64,000 nucleotides of DNA from Saposhnikovia divaricata (taxonomy: Eukaryota; Streptophyta; Magnoliopsida; Apiales; Apiaceae): positions 139,029,001-139,093,000 of the forward strand of contig CM071596.1 in NCBI GenBank assembly GCA_036435485.1. Direction: 5' to 3'. Shown here one piece after another: positions 1 through 12,304 of this stretch (position 1 is the first letter of the stretch; every line of letters starts with the position of its first letter). Made by a program: the position numbers and the translations under genes. The notes beneath the pieces are model-generated. The model worked only from the letters and a program-made list of their open reading frames with translations. It ran no database searches and was not told the DNA's origin.

Positions 1-3000
1 AATTATTTTGACTTTATTGAGTGAAGAATTTTTAAATTGTAATAATTATATTTTACTATACGGCACATCACCACCTCTCTATTTTATTTGATATATCAGG
101 TAACCATTTCTCAAGATTCTCTTTTCTTTTTTTTTTAAAGCAATGCATTGAACATTTGAGAGAACTCAAACTGCTGAGGAGATGTTTGCCAACTCATCTT
201 AGGGGTAGTGATCTCCATATTCGCGTCTATGAGAAGAGACGTTATATTATACGTTATATTAATTAACTACATTGACTTATACTGAGGAATAATTATCATG
301 TTGTAAGAATTATATTTTTACTACACCTTATTGGATTACATTTCAGTTAAATTAAATTAATAAAATCAGACATACACAAACTTTTATATTTAATAAATTT
401 ATTGAAGATGATTGAAGATAGATGTTGAATACTCATTATTTAGAGTTTAATCTCGATAAAAGAATATGATCGGATAATTCCTTTTCTTAAATTTATAATT
501 CAATAGTTGAAATTATTCATAATTCATTTTTAGTCTGACTATGATTTTAATTTACATAATACAAAATGTGAGACGGTGTCGCGAGGCGACGTCGAGCAAC
601 GTTATACTATATAACTACATTGACTTATATTGAGTGAGAAATTATAAAATTGTAAGAATTACATTTAACTACACCTTCTTGGATCACATTTCATTTAAAA
701 CCTAATTAATTAAATCAAACATACACAAACTTTAATATTTAAAAATTTAATGAAGATGATTAAAGATAGATTTTGAAAACACATTGTTTGGAGTTTAATG
801 TTGTTAAAAGAATATTATTGGATAATTTTTAAGCCTCACTAATTTATTGCTCAATAATTAAAATTCTTCATAATTTGTTTTTAGTCCAATTATAATTTTA
901 ATTTAAATATTATAAAATGTGTGACGGCATTGTGAGCCAACCTCGATCAACGTTATACTGTATAACTATATTGGCTTTGTTAAAAACAATAACTTTATTG
1001 ACTTATATCGAGTGAAAAATTATAAAATTTTTGAGTTATGTAATTGCAAGGTTTTTGAGTTCAGTTACCCAGTTGCAAGTTGGGGCTGAGTTCAGTTATG
1101 ATTAAGCTATTTTACCCTAATATATAATTACATTGACTTATATTGTGTGAGCAATTATCAAATTGTAAGAATTACATTTTAGTACACTTTCTTGGATCAC
1201 ATTTCATTTAAAACTTAATTAATTAAATCGAATATACACAAATTTTAATATTTAATAATTTAATGAAGATGATTGAAGATAGATGTCGAAAACTCATCGT
1301 TTAGAGCTTTATGTCAATAAAGGAATATGATCGGATGATTTTTTTTCATAAATTCATTGCTCAATAACTGATCTTATTCATAATTTATTTTTAGTCCAAA
1401 TATAATTATAATTTTCATATTATAAAAAGTGAGACGGTGCCATGAGACGATGTCGAGTAACATTATACCATATAACTATATTGACTTTATTGAGTGAAGA
1501 ATTATCAAATTGTAATAATTATATTTTACTACACATTAGATCACCACCTCTTTGTTTTATCTGTTCTATCAGGTAATCATTTTCCATCAAGATTCTGTTA
1601 CCTCCATATTTTCTTTTGCTTTTAAATTGTTACGATCGTGAGTTCCCGCGTCTTTGAGAAGAGACGTTATACTATATAATTACATTGAATTATATTGAGT
1701 GAACAATTATCAAGTTGTAAAAATTATATTTTTACTATACCTTATTGAATCACATTTTATTTAAAGCTTAATGAATTAAATAAAACATACACAAATTTTT
1801 ACATTTAATAAATTTAATAAATGTGATTAAAAGTAGAATTTGAAAACTCATTGTTTAGAGTTTAATGTTGATAAAAGAATAATATTGGTTAATTTTTAGG
1901 TCTCATAAATTTATTGCCCAATAATTAAAATTCTTCATAATTTGTTTTTAGTCCAATTATAGTTTTAGTTTAAATATTATAAAATATGAGATGATACTGT
2001 GAGGTAACCTCAAGCAACGTTATACTATATAACTATATTGACTTTGTTAAAAAAATAACTATATTGACTTTATTGACTGAAGAATTATCAAATTGTAAGA
2101 ATTATATTTTATTACACCTTATTGGATCACATTTTATTCAAAACTTAATGAATTAAATCAAACAAAGACAAATTTTTAAATTTAATAAATTTAATGAATA
2201 TGATTGAAGATAAATGTCAAAAACTCATCGTTTAGAGTTTTTTGTCAATAAAAAAATATGATCAGATCATTTTTTCATAAATTCTTTGCTCAATAATTTA
2301 AATTAGTCATCATTTATTTGTAATCCAATTATAATTATTATTTTCATATTATAAAAAGCGAGACGGCGCCGTGAAGCGATGTCGAGTAACATTATATAAT
2401 AGAACAATATTGACTTTACAGAGTGAATATTTATCAAATTGTAATAATTATATTTTATTACACCTTACATCCCCAGTTTTTCTATTTTATATGATCTATC
2501 AGGTAATCATTTTCCATCAAAAATCTCTTTTTTATTTTTTAAAGCAATATACTAAACATTTTTAAAGAACTCAAACTTCTTAGTAGATGTTTGCCAACTA
2601 AGCTGAGGGGTAGTTACCTCCATAATCTTCTATTCCTTTTTCAATTTTTATGATCGTAAGTTACGTATATGAGAAGAGAGTTACAAGTCGCTGTTTAGGG
2701 TAATGTTAATTAGGTCTTCTCTCTCTCCATTTTTTATAACACCTATCCATGTATAAATTTTAAGTTTTTTTTTGTTATTTGTTTTTTGGAATTTTTTATT
2801 AATTTTTATATATAGTTTTTTTTATTTCTTAATTTTAAGTGTGACAAAATGAATATAAATGAAATCATATTTTGTATCCATCAATGTATTGCTGATAGGT
2901 ATAATTTAAATTTTTAGGTAAGGGTAACACATTTTTAATATGTATCAATCAATTTTAGAGGAATAAATATATTATTAAGTATTAATCATATTAAACAATT

Positions 3001-3068
3001 TTTAATCAGTTTAATTTTTTTTTTGTTAATTTTTCAGATCGCGTGCGTAGCGCGGGCAAAATCCCTAG
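1..3068 (+). mobile_element. Probable Helitron, 3' portion (5' end outside window)
   Basis: The stretch is very AT-rich and ends in a GC-rich imperfect hairpin (CGCGTGC / GCGCGGG around a GTA loop, about 3040-3057). CTAG follows 8 nt later (3065-3068), and the next base is T. A short hairpin just before CTRR with a T on the host side is the classic Helitron 3' terminus. No Rep/helicase coding is visible, so this would be a non-autonomous member. The 5' TC end is not in the window, so the left limit is arbitrary. Internal repeats are listed separately. Confidence 0.55.
200..2420 (+). repeat. Diverged tandem-like units of roughly 350-550 bp
   Basis: A block beginning with GAGACGGTGTCGCGAGGCGA-like sequence, followed by an AACGTTATACTATATAACTA-like stretch and an ATTGACTTATATTGAGTGA-like stretch, recurs at about 573, 930, 1433, 1990 and 2362. 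The best copy contains a small palindrome (GTCGC-GAG-GCGAC). A second module (ATGTTTGCCAACT...AGGGGTAGT) occurs near 183 and again near 2587. Units are clearly diverged and unevenly spaced. No reading frame is maintained, so this is non-coding repeat structure inside the Helitron-like body. Confidence 0.6.
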
Positions 3069-3815
3069 TAGTATAGAATAGATGATTAATGAAATACAAA
3101 AAGTTTCCTAAATATATTAGTTTGCGTTATTATTCATTAAGGATTATTATATAAATAACTACAATATTTTAATAGACTTGTGGTTAATGACTCCAATATT
3201 TAATAAGGATGAGAATTAAAATTATTTTATAATGGTATCAAAGAAAAAAAGATCGTGGGAGCTAAAATAAAAATTTGCGAGAGCTTTTGAGTATGAAAGA
3301 AAAATATTGTTTATGAAATTGACGATAATACCAAAGCACAACAATAATAATGATGGACGTGGGTTGTGTTTGTGTGTCTCATCAACGATGAGAAAAAAAA
3401 TTCTAAGAAAATTGTGAGAAAAATTATAATGATAGCAACGATAATAAAGATAACGATAAAGATAAAGATGCTGAGTGACCCCAATGAAAAAACCGGTTGA
3501 AGTGAGTCATCATGTTGATTGATGCTGGTAATTCTGTTTTTTATTTTTTATTTTTTATTTTGCAAAACTCTCATATTATATGAAGTTTCATAAATATTAT
3601 AATTATTTATTATATAAACAATTATAGTATGTTATAAACTTGTGCCTTATAGCTGCAATATAAGTGAGAATTTGAAATTATTTTATCAAGTATACTATAG
3701 AAATGCATCATTATAGGTTTAACCATGTGTAGTTTAAAAAAAAAGTTTAACCTAGTACAAACTGCCTGGTAGAAAACACACTACGTAACAAGTGCAGAAT
3801 CAAGTGTAGAATGTA
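3069..3815. other. Intergenic, no gene seen
   Basis: AT-rich sequence with simple AAT/GATAA runs and a T-rich tract near 3537-3562. No ORF with domain features, RNA gene or terminal repeats were recognised. Confidence 0.6.
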
Positions 3816-3820
3816 ATGAG

Positions 3821-4484
3821 TGTTAGGCTGCCTAACTCCATTCTTACCAAACACCTCACCAACCATTCCACCACCTACCACCACCTACCACCTACTACAT
3901 ACTCCTATAAATACCCCTCTCCTCCTTCATTATCAAATACACCATAATTCTCTCTTTTCTCTCTATATAGCAGCTAGATAGTCCATCTAGTAGGGGAGCC
4001 GGTTTAGCCCGCTTTCAGGAAGTGTCGGGATAGAAGGCCTCGTGCCTAAACTATTCCTTAGGGTACTTGGGTCTGACTGCAGCCATCGAAGGTGGTCCCG
4101 TTGTAGGGGTATTTCTATCAGGTTGTGTGGCACTGTCCGGGTTGGGAGAGGGAGAGAAGGAAAGGTTGTCGGGAAACAGTGATAGGGGGAGGTTTTGAGA
4201 TAAACACTTCAGTGAGTTGGGGATATACATAATAGGTATTGTAGGGCTGAATTTTTATATGAAATTCAGGAACCGAATACCCGGATATTGTAATCTCTTT
4301 TATCTAGTGTGAAGTTGTTGCTCTTGTGGATGTAGGCTGGGCCGAACCACGTTAAATCTATTGTCTCTTTTACTGTATTGTTGGTTTGTCTCTTTCATTA
4401 CTATCACGTATATTTGTGGGATCTAAGCACTCATATTTACCAAATCGCTTCCGCATTCATCGTGAATCGGGTAGATTCCTAACA
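3821..4484 (+). repeat. 5' LTR of decayed Copia element
   Basis: 664 bp, beginning TGTTAGGCTG and ending TTCCTAACA. It has a TATA box (TATAAATA, 3906-3913) in the expected U3 position. The right-hand mate is at 6419-7061. Confidence 0.9.
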
Positions 4485-4485
4485 G

Positions 4486-4500
4486 TTGGCATCAGAGCTA
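4486..4500 (+). other. Primer binding site (tRNA-iMet type)
   Basis: TTGGCATCAGAGC lies directly after the 5' LTR. It resembles the TGGTATCAGAGC site typical of Copia elements primed by initiator tRNA-Met, with one base different in the core. Confidence 0.75.
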
Positions 4501-4655
4501 GTTATGTCTAAATTATTGGTGTCGAAGGAAAGTCGTTAAGAAAAGTGGTTGTCTAATAAGGCGCCATTTTAATGGAAGTGCTCCCATTGTTTCTTACACT
4601 TACCTGGCCAATTGATTTAGTTGCTTAGATTGGTTTGTGTATGCAAACGGAGATC

Positions 4656-5996
4656 ATGGCAAGTATTGGAGGATTCAAGGTGACCCCATATGATGGTAAA
4701 GGAAGTTTTACTCTTTGACAGAGAAGGGTAAAGGATATCCTAACTCAATAGAAGCTAGCAAGGGCTTTGAAGGGGAAGGAGGGAAAACCAACAAAGATGA
4801 GCGATGAAGATTGGGAGGATGCTGAGTCACAATGCATGAGTACATCAGACTATGCATTGCTGATAACATTATCAATAATGTTGTTGACGAAAGCACGCCG
4901 AAGAAATTATGGTCAAATTTGGAGACAATGTATCTCGGGAAGAACTTGACTACAAAGTTAAATCTGAAGCGCGAGCTATACAAGCTGAAGATGGCAGCTC
5001 AAGGCAATGTTATTGAGCACATGAATGTGTTTAATGGTATTGTTGATCAACTTGAAAAGGTTGATGTAAAATTGGAGGAAAAAGATAAGGCCCTTTATTC
5101 TTCTTACTTCGCTTCCGGAGTCATTCGATCATTTGGTCACAACCATTTTTTACGGAAAGGACACGTTAAAAATGGAGGAGGTTCAGTCAGCATTTTTGTC
5201 AAATGCTGGAAGGAAGAACCAGGATGGTGACAAGGACGGAATGACAGTTTTGGCTTTGGGTAGTCAAAATAATTGAGGAAGGGGTGTTGTGAGAGGATCT
5301 ACCAATAGCATGGGTAAATACAGATACAGTGAAAAGGGCATGCAGTGCTTTGGTTGCAAGGAGTGGGGTCATATTAGGCCGAATTGTCCACTTAATAAGA
5401 AGGATCCAGATGCATCATTAGCTATGGTTACTCTCGATTATGAAGATGTTTGCATCGTCTTCAATCGAGGCACTAGTTCTCCAGGAGAATGGATATTATA
5501 CTCAGGGTCATCTTATCATGTATGTTCCGAGAGGGAGCATTTTGACAAATTCCAAGATACAAAGAATGAAACAGTTTCTTTGAGTGATGGATCTACTTTT
5601 GAGATCAAGGGGACTGGAATTGTGAAAAACAAAATGTTCGATGGAATAGTTCGCAGCTTGAACGGGGTAAGATATGTGCCTAAGCTGAGGAAGAATCTAA
5701 TATCTATCGGTCGGTTAGCTTCAGAAGGCTACAGATGCTCTGTAGTAGGGGGAGCTATGAATATAAAAAAAGGCCATGTGGTTCGGATGAAGGGAGAGCT
5801 ACGTGGGGGAATATATCGTCTGATTAGTACGTGGCCAGAACGTACTGGAACTTCAAAAATCTGGTTATCTCGCGCACGAGGGAAGAGTGACTTGAAGGAT
5901 ACTGCAGCGGTTGTATTGCCTTCCAGTCTAGACGATGGTGCAAAGACTGCAGGGATGGATGCTTGGTCGAATGGCTTCCACGACATCAATGAGTAG
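4656..5996 (+). pseudogene. Gag-protease remnant, Tork/Tnt1-like Copia
   Basis: Reading starts with MASIGGFKVTPYDGKG, matching the start of Tnt1-like gag, but meets stops within about 20 codons and then changes frame. Recognisable blocks are a gag helix region (4832-5190), a CCHC zinc knuckle (CFGCKEWGHIRPNC, near 5343-5384) and the protease entry motif near 5490. There the usual DSG catalytic aspartate reads Y (WILYSGSSYH). The last open stretch ends at 5996 and no integrase follows. Frame breaks and the lost catalytic residue show that the product is dead. Confidence 0.8.
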
Positions 5997-6407
5997 TTGG
6001 TGTGTTGCAGCTGCATATGGGCATCGATCAGCACGAATCAAGTGAGCAGTGAACCATGCAACAGATTGATTTGTTTGATATGCAGTTGGGGAGTAAATGA
6101 AAGATCGATAGTCACACTTGCGTGTGTGATGGACTACATATGGGATTGGCCGACGTGAATCAAGTGAATATGTGTGTATACAACAGATTGCTTCACATGT
6201 ATGTAGTTGGACAAATAGAGGTCAATGGTACACTTGTGCGTATAGCAAGTGGGCATTCGAGAATGAATGTGCAAACTAGGGTATAGTTTGGAGTCTTGGA
6301 CTCGGGGGGAGTTTTGTCGTAGGGAATTATACGGATCAAGGAAAAGTTGGAGTTATGCCAACAGGGCGCAGGTATGGAGTGCAAGTGAAGAGCTGTGAGT
6401 TTGGAGA

Positions 6408-6418
6408 GAGGGGGAGAT
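6408..6418 (+). other. Polypurine tract of decayed Copia element
   Basis: Purine run GAGGGGGAGAT directly before the 3' LTR, the expected plus-strand priming site. Confidence 0.7.
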
Positions 6419-7061
6419 TGTTAGGCTGCCTAACTCCATTCTTACCAAACACCTCACCAATCTCACCAACCATTCCACCACCTACCACCTACTACATACT
6501 CCTATAAATACCCCTCTCCTCCTTCATTATCAAATACACCATAATTCTCTCTTCTCTCTCTATATAGCTGCTAGATAGTCCGTCTAGTAAGGGAGCCAGT
6601 TTAGCCCGCTTTCAGGAACTGTCGGGATAGAAGGTCCACGTGCCTAAACTATTCCTTAGGTTACTTAGGTCTGACTGCAGTCATCGGAGGTGGTCCCGCT
6701 GCAGGGGTTTTCTATCAGGTTGTGTGGCACTGTCCGGGTTGGGAGAGGGAGAGAAGGAAAGGTTGTCGGGAAACAGTATAAACACTTCAGTGAGTTGGGG
6801 ATATACATAATATGTATTGTAGGGCTGAATTTTTATATGAATTCAGGGACCGGATACCCGGATATTGTAATCTCTTTTATCTAGTGTGAAGTTGTTGCTC
6901 TTGTGGATGTAAGCTGGGCCGAACCACGTTAAATCTCTTGTCTCTTTTACTGTATTGTTGGTTTGTTTCTTTCATTAGTATCACGTATATTTGTGGGATC
7001 TAAGCACTCATATTTACCAAATCGCTTCCTCATTCGTCGGGAATCGGACTGATTCTTAACA
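6419..7061 (+). repeat. 3' LTR of decayed Copia element
   Basis: 643 bp mate of 3821-4484, with the TATA box at 6503-6510. It ends CTTAACA and is followed by the ATGAG target duplication. Confidence 0.9.
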
Positions 7062-7066
7062 ATGAG

Positions 7067-8220
7067 TGCATAACATCTAAACATTAAGAGTGCTTAACAT
7101 AACAAGTGCATAAAACTACAATACCAAAATGATCTCATACACGATTTATTTTTGACTAAAAACATCAAAATACGACAAATATAAGAGTGTGTAATGAATT
7201 TGATTGGCGTATATTGAGAAATGTGAACAAGTTCTGTTCATGCGAACTGAAATAGGAGAATAACGAATGGTTGGACTAAACTAACATAAATAGCGCTTGT
7301 GCTTGATTTGTTTATCCAAAAAATAATAAATGTATTAACCATTGTTCTAAAAATTTTCAATTAAGTCGATTAAATCGATTAATCTCCGATTAATTCTTTA
7401 CAAATTGCCCAACCGATTAAATTTTTAAAATTTTCGATTAATTTTTACGACTACTTCTTGATTGGAGTATAATAAATTAATAGAATTAAAATAATATATT
7501 AATTAAATATGAATTACTATATGTTTTATGATATGATAAATACAAATTACTTAATAAATAATTAATAGAATCATAATAATATACTAAATAATATTATAAT
7601 ATTAAAATGCATCCGATTTTTACTTTGATTAATCCTTTCGATTAATTCCCGATTTAACGATTAATCCTTGCAAGGTCGTCTTATCAATTTTATCCGGTAC
7701 CCGATTTCTGTAACATTGGTATTAACAGATAAATGTCAATGTACTTATGTGACAACCTGTAATTGCCACAAATAACTGTATATATACTTTATGTACTGTA
7801 TATTAATCGGTTACATTTATATTAACGTTCAGTTAATTAAGAAAAAATAATAGGACATGATCTATTAAATTGAATTTGATCTAGGTTTAGAGCATATTTC
7901 GCTTTCCGTATATTATTTTTTGGTCCTTTTATGATGTGCTTCATAGATTTTTTGGTAAAGAAGAGAAGAGAAGGTGAAAGAAGAGAAGTACAAAAAAAAA
8001 AAATCTCTCGTGTATTTCTAAGTTTTTGGGAAAAGAAGAGAAAATTTTGAAGAAAGGATATTGAGGAAATCTTTTAAAAAGGTATTTTAGAACTTCTCTC
8101 AAAATCATTCCATTTTTGGAAAGAAGATTATGGAGTGAAAGTTTTGGGGAGCACCGACTTGGAAAGAGCAGTATTAAAGTGAAAACAGGGTTTTTGTGTG
8201 CACATGAAATTTTCAACTTA
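7067..8220. other. Intergenic, contains one MITE
   Basis: Apart from the MITE at 7340-7718, only AT-rich sequence and a purine-rich block (about 7955-8130) are seen. The minus-strand open frame through that purine block is low-complexity and has no domain features. Confidence 0.55.
7340..7718. mobile_element. MITE, hAT-like, 8-bp target duplication
   Basis: Terminal inverted repeats CATTGTTCTAAAAAT and, read from the other end, CAATGTTACAGAAAT. They are flanked by a perfect 8-bp direct repeat GTATTAAC (7332-7339 and 7719-7726). The interior is AT-rich with several CGATTAAT-type motifs and no ORF. The 8-bp duplication suggests hAT superfamily mobilisation. Confidence 0.7.
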
Positions 8221-8649
8221 AAGTAGTTTTAGTTCAAAAAATTTAAGTATCTTACTTTTTCTCAACTTATTTTTTTTGTACATCAATTTTTATATATTTG
8301 AATCACCTTTTAACTCATATTATATTTTTTGCATATATTTATATTCTATACTTTTATATTATGTTTAAAAAATATAAATATCTATTTTTTGGTCAATTTT
8401 TTAAAAATAAATTTACTTTAAGTAAAATTAAAGTAGTTTTAGTTCAAAAAATTTAAGTACCTTCGAGGTACTTTTTCTCAATTTAATTTTTTTGTACATC
8501 AATTTTTATATATTTGAATTACCTTTTAACTCATATTATATTTTTTTGCATATATTTATATTCTATACTTTTATATTATGTTTAAAAAATATAAATTTCT
8601 ATTTTTTGACCAATTTTTTTAAAAATAAATTTACTTTAAGTAAAATTAA
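8221..8649 (+). repeat. Tandem duplication of a 210-bp AT-rich unit
   Basis: Unit 1 (8221-8430) and unit 2 (8431-8649) both start AAGTAGTTTTAGTTCAAAAA and both end in a TTTACTTTAAGTAAAATTA motif. Unit 2 is slightly longer, mostly from a small insertion containing CTTCGAGGTAC near 8461. No coding potential is apparent; the short open frame at 8492 is T-rich noise. Confidence 0.8.
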
Positions 8650-9158
8650 TCAAACAGAAGTTAAAATTATCACTTTTCCACTTAAAGTGAGTTATATGTA
8701 ACATTTTTTTAAGTTAACCCAACCTCCATTACAGAGCAGCCTCCATAGAATTTCAATATTAACGTATCCTTTATATGACTGCTGCTACAGGGTGGTACCA
8801 GTAACCTGATACACTTAAGCAAAAGGGAAAAAAAAAAACATCTAGCCAACTAGAAAATTCATGACTGCACATGTTTCGAAATATTGGGAAATTTATAAAA
8901 GAAGTAAAAGAAAGAAAAATAGACCATTACCTGTTTATATAATTCAATGCAAGTAATACATAAAAATGCATCAACTGTGTTGTACTCTATTCCATTTGAA
9001 TAAGGTTAAACAGTAGAAATGCATAATCCCATAGGATATGTTTCCTACAATACTGCAAAGATTATACCATCAGTTCGACAGTACTATTCTGAGTGTTCGC
9101 AGGTGTCAGTGAGAGACAACAATGTACAAGTACGCTATACAGCCACCCAACATACCTT

Positions 9159-9905
9159 TCAGAATAAAAGAAGGCACAGAATCAAGCAGCACAAAAGAAA
9201 CATAGACACTCTGCTAAGGGACTTGTCCACCTGCAATTCTTGCCTTCTTAACCTCGGGTTGGGGCTGCTATTATGCAAAAGAGCATAATAGCTTGCATGC
9301 GGATAAGAAAATAAGCTTGTGTCTGAGCTACCAAATATCCTTGCGTACACCATCTCCCCAAACATCCCAACAGTAGGACTGGTCATGCCAGCAGTCACAA
9401 AATTTGGAGGCAAGGGGGCATAGTTGGCCAGCGGATGAGAAAAGTACTGCTGGGGATGAAATGGCTGCTGTTGTGGCTCAAACGGACTGGACTGAGATTG
9501 CTCTTCTGGTATCATTTCCGCCCTAACACCAGGAGGCCGACGGGGTAAGGGCAGATTTAGATGAGGCTGTTTTGCATTGGGATCAGAATGTGTATCACCC
9601 CGACCGTACAATGGAACTAGTGAGGTCTCTGAGATTCTAGCCTTACAAACAGGGCAATCTGGCTGCTTATCAGAGTCCAGGGAAGAGCGTACAGCATAAA
9701 GCCACTTATAAATGCAAGGCCAGCAGTACAAATGACCGCAGAGGGTAACAACAGGATCACGTGCTGTGTCTAGACATATATTACAATCAAAATACCCATT
9801 TAAATTTTCTGAAGTTGTAGCATCTGAAACTGATTTTGAATTCTGCCTAAGTGACACTTCTGCAGTAGATTCAAACTGCTCTTCGAGGTTTTGATCATAG
9901 GCCAT
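9159..9905 (-). CDS. RMA: RMA-type RING membrane-anchor E3 ubiquitin ligase
   Basis: A 248-aa protein. A C3HC4 RING finger near the N-terminus uses C41, C44, C56, H58, C61, C64, C84 and C87 (CNIC, CGHLYC, CPVC). A proline/glutamine-rich linker follows, and a hydrophobic C-terminal tail (about the last 16 residues, MFLLCCLILCLLLF) serves as membrane anchor. This order is that of the plant RMA family, ER-anchored E3 ligases that ubiquitinate membrane proteins such as aquaporins. The start was taken at MAYDQNLEEQ. The frame stays open 35 codons further upstream, but a splice acceptor (CTCTGGTAG, junction about 9927) lies between, so the upstream part is probably a 5'UTR intron. The family call is firm; the exact paralogue (RMA1/2/3) is not. 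Confidence 0.88.
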   Translation of the reverse strand: MAYDQNLEEQFESTAEVSLRQNSKSVSDATTSENLNGYFDCNICLDTARDPVVTLCGHLYCWPCIYKWLYAVRSSLDSDKQPDCPVCKARISETSLVPLYGRGDTHSDPNAKQPHLNLPLPRRPPGVRAEMIPEEQSQSSPFEPQQQPFHPQQYFSHPLANYAPLPPNFVTAGMTSPTVGMFGEMVYARIFGSSDTSLFSYPHASYYALLHNSSPNPRLRRQELQVDKSLSRVSMFLLCCLILCLLLF

Positions 9906-9914
9906 AAGGTCTAC

Positions 9915-9930
9915 TTTAAAACTGGCTCTA
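9915..9930 (-). other. Probable 5'UTR intron acceptor of the RMA gene
   Basis: On the minus strand CTTTATCTCTGGTAG precedes AGCCAGTT, about 22 nt before the chosen ATG. The position suits the 5' leader intron common in this family. The matching donor and first exon, further right, were not identified. Confidence 0.45.
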
Positions 9931-10010
9931 CCAGAGATAAAGACATTGATAGTTAGGTCAATAGCTAAAATGTAAATTTCTTTGAGTATCACATAATTGC
10001 CGATAGACAT

Positions 10011-11371
10011 CTACACTTGTTTATCCAAGTACAAAGATAAATGAAAAACCACAAAAATTCCAGTCATCAATAATACAAATAACAATGCGAAGCTTGGATG
10101 GAACAAAAAGAGTACCTACAATAAAATTGAAGGCAAACACTGTAACAGGCAGACTCCCGATTACTGATAGTACTATACTAGTATACTACGGTGTCAAACT
10201 ACTGAACTTAATCTAACCAGAGAAATTGGATAAAATATATCCCAAATATTTAATTAGCCAGAGCACCATACTTGGTGATGATAATATAGATACCACCTGA
10301 GATTATTTAGGTGGTAGTGTGGTACCACTGAAGGGATGAAAAGAGGGATTTACGAAACAAATAGAGTAAGAGATATAATAGGTCGAATAAACAGAAGAAT
10401 CCTAAGTTGACTCAACTGCTCAAGATGGCATTTCTCATCTCAACCATGCAACCGGTTGCACAACCTCAAAAGAAAATGTTTGTATGGATCACAACTCATA
10501 ACAAGAGAGAAATTCATGATTTTATTAATCAATCAAAATTTTCAAAATATTAAAGATCATTAAATCGAAAAATTGACCAAATTTTTTATATAAATAAAGG
10601 ATATAAATCATTCTTGCTATTCAACTACTATAACTTAGAATATTCCTAATAATTTATTTATCTAATACCATTAATTTTATAAGAAATTACAATCAAGTTA
10701 AAAGGAACATACTCAATCAGTCTTAGGAGGCTGTGACAAGATGTACGCAACCTTACCTCTTACCTTTACCCAAGAGATTTGAGAGTTTCAGAAAATGACC
10801 CCTCACATCACATACCGCGTAAGGAGTTGAACATTTGGTCATGAATCAGCAGAAAAATAGAATTTAAATATATATGTATGTAATATTTTTATTTTGTATT
10901 CCACATTATTCTCCTCTCCTTCGAAAGAAACTAGTCCACCAGTTTTACTACGTGCAAGAAATAACACACAAAGATATTATTTGTCGCAAAACTTAAAGAC
11001 ACCAAATTTCAACTCCACCAGTGATATCTTCAAAAACAATCTCGAGAAAGCAAATCTTTTAATACCAAATTAATATCTTTAAAGGAATCTAAGAAAGAAC
11101 AACGAATTCTCTAACCCTGTCTGTTTTTATCTCACACTAGACTTCTTTCCATCATGAATGTATGCATAAAGCCAACTACAGCAAACATGATACTAAAGTG
11201 GGTCTTAAAGTTTCAACCTTAAAGAGGTTCTTATAGACAAACTAGGGCTACTTAAAGTCTTAAACATTGCCCTAAACTTGATATAAGATATTGTGTGAGT
11301 GCTTGCAGGGGCAATGTTATGAGATGTAAGGACTTCCGAGTTCAAACTTGAAGAAAAATCCATTTTAAAAA
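10011..11371. other. Intergenic, upstream of the RMA gene
   Basis: No coding exon was recognised. It presumably holds the RMA leader intron, first exon and promoter. A patch near 10725-10800 (GGAGGCTGTGACAAGATGTACGCAACCTTACC...) resembles the antisense of asterid tRNA-Lys-derived SINEs of the TS type, but termini could not be defined. Confidence 0.4.
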
Positions 11372-12304
11372 TGTTATGCCCGAATCTCGGCATAGATCCT
11401 AAACAAGCTCAAACGACTATACAAGGGGCCCACCTCTCTTAATGGGCTCAATTATTTCCTAGTGGGCTCAAATATCTCTCAATGGGCCCGAATATTGAAT
11501 AAGGATAAAGAAGGCATGAGGCCCAATCAGGGATCACCTCACCTCTATCTCTTAAATCTCTTGAACACACTCACCCCAGGGGTCTCCTCACTACGACCTC
11601 CTGCTACTACTCAGGGCGTCCTCTCATGCCAATAACAAAGGAAAAGGCCTCTACGCCTCTCACGCTAGGCCTCTGCGCCTCTCATGCTAGCTCAGCCTCG
11701 GGGTCGCATCTACCGGGGTCGCAACCCGGGGATCGCTTCGTTTGGCTCCCGTCAAAGGATCGCTTCGCACATAACCTCCAATGCGGGGTCACTACAGCGA
11801 GATCACTATCTCCTCTTCTCTGGAAGGCTCATGGACAGATCCCTCGAGGTCGCATGAGTAGCTGGACACTAGGGTTCGCTTCGCATGGCCTGACTCATCG
11901 AGGTCGCATGCAAGGCCCTTGTTACTTCTCTACTAGCCAACTCTGTTCGTGCGAGACCATAGGCTTCCACATCTGGGCCATGGATCACGGATAGGGTTGA
12001 TGACTCATTGCCACGTCAGCCCTAAAAGATTGGGCTTGGACTTTGGCTTATCTCTTAAAACCCTAGCCCGCCTAGGTAACTTCTTCTACAAGAACTACGT
12101 ATGGCTTGATCCCTATAAATAGGGTACGTAGGCACCTTGTTATGGATGATTGACAGCTCACCCCTGAAATCAACAAACAAGATCAGCCACAATAATCACC
12201 AATCTCCTTCCGTGTTCTTCGTGTTCTTAGCAAAATATCCGTATTTTGCTCCGTGATTCCAGCAAACCTCCAAAATATTGTTATACAATATTCTCCCTAT
12301 AACA
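11372..12304 (+). repeat. 5' LTR of element A
   Basis: 933 bp, starting TGTTATGCCCGAATC and ending CCCTATAACA. A TATA box (TATAAATA) is at 12114-12121. It is homologous, in inverted orientation, to the LTR at 36838-37747. Confidence 0.85.

Larger units (their letters stand above)
3821..7061 (+). mobile_element. Decayed Copia LTR retrotransposon with deleted pol
   Basis: Two direct LTRs (3821-4484 and 6419-7061) start TGTTAGGCTGCC and end in CA. They are flanked by a perfect 5-bp target duplication ATGAG (3816-3820 and 7062-7066). A tRNA-iMet type primer site follows the left LTR and a GAGAGGGGGAGAT polypurine tract precedes the right one. Only gag and the start of protease remain. Integrase, reverse transcriptase and RNase H are missing, so the 3.24-kb element could move only with help from a relative. 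LTR indels (LTR1 carries about 19 bp absent from LTR2 near 6775) point to an older insertion. Confidence 0.9.

Noticed and set aside
7941..8216. 91-codon minus-strand ORF
   Set aside because: Driven by a purine-rich low-complexity tract.
10725..10800. TS-like SINE remnant
   Set aside because: Resemblance is limited to a short patch; no ends found, so only mentioned in the intergenic entry.
11626..11994. 122-codon ORF in the LTR of element A
   Set aside because: Lies wholly in the GC-rich U3 of the LTR; low-complexity and not matched in the LTR of element B.
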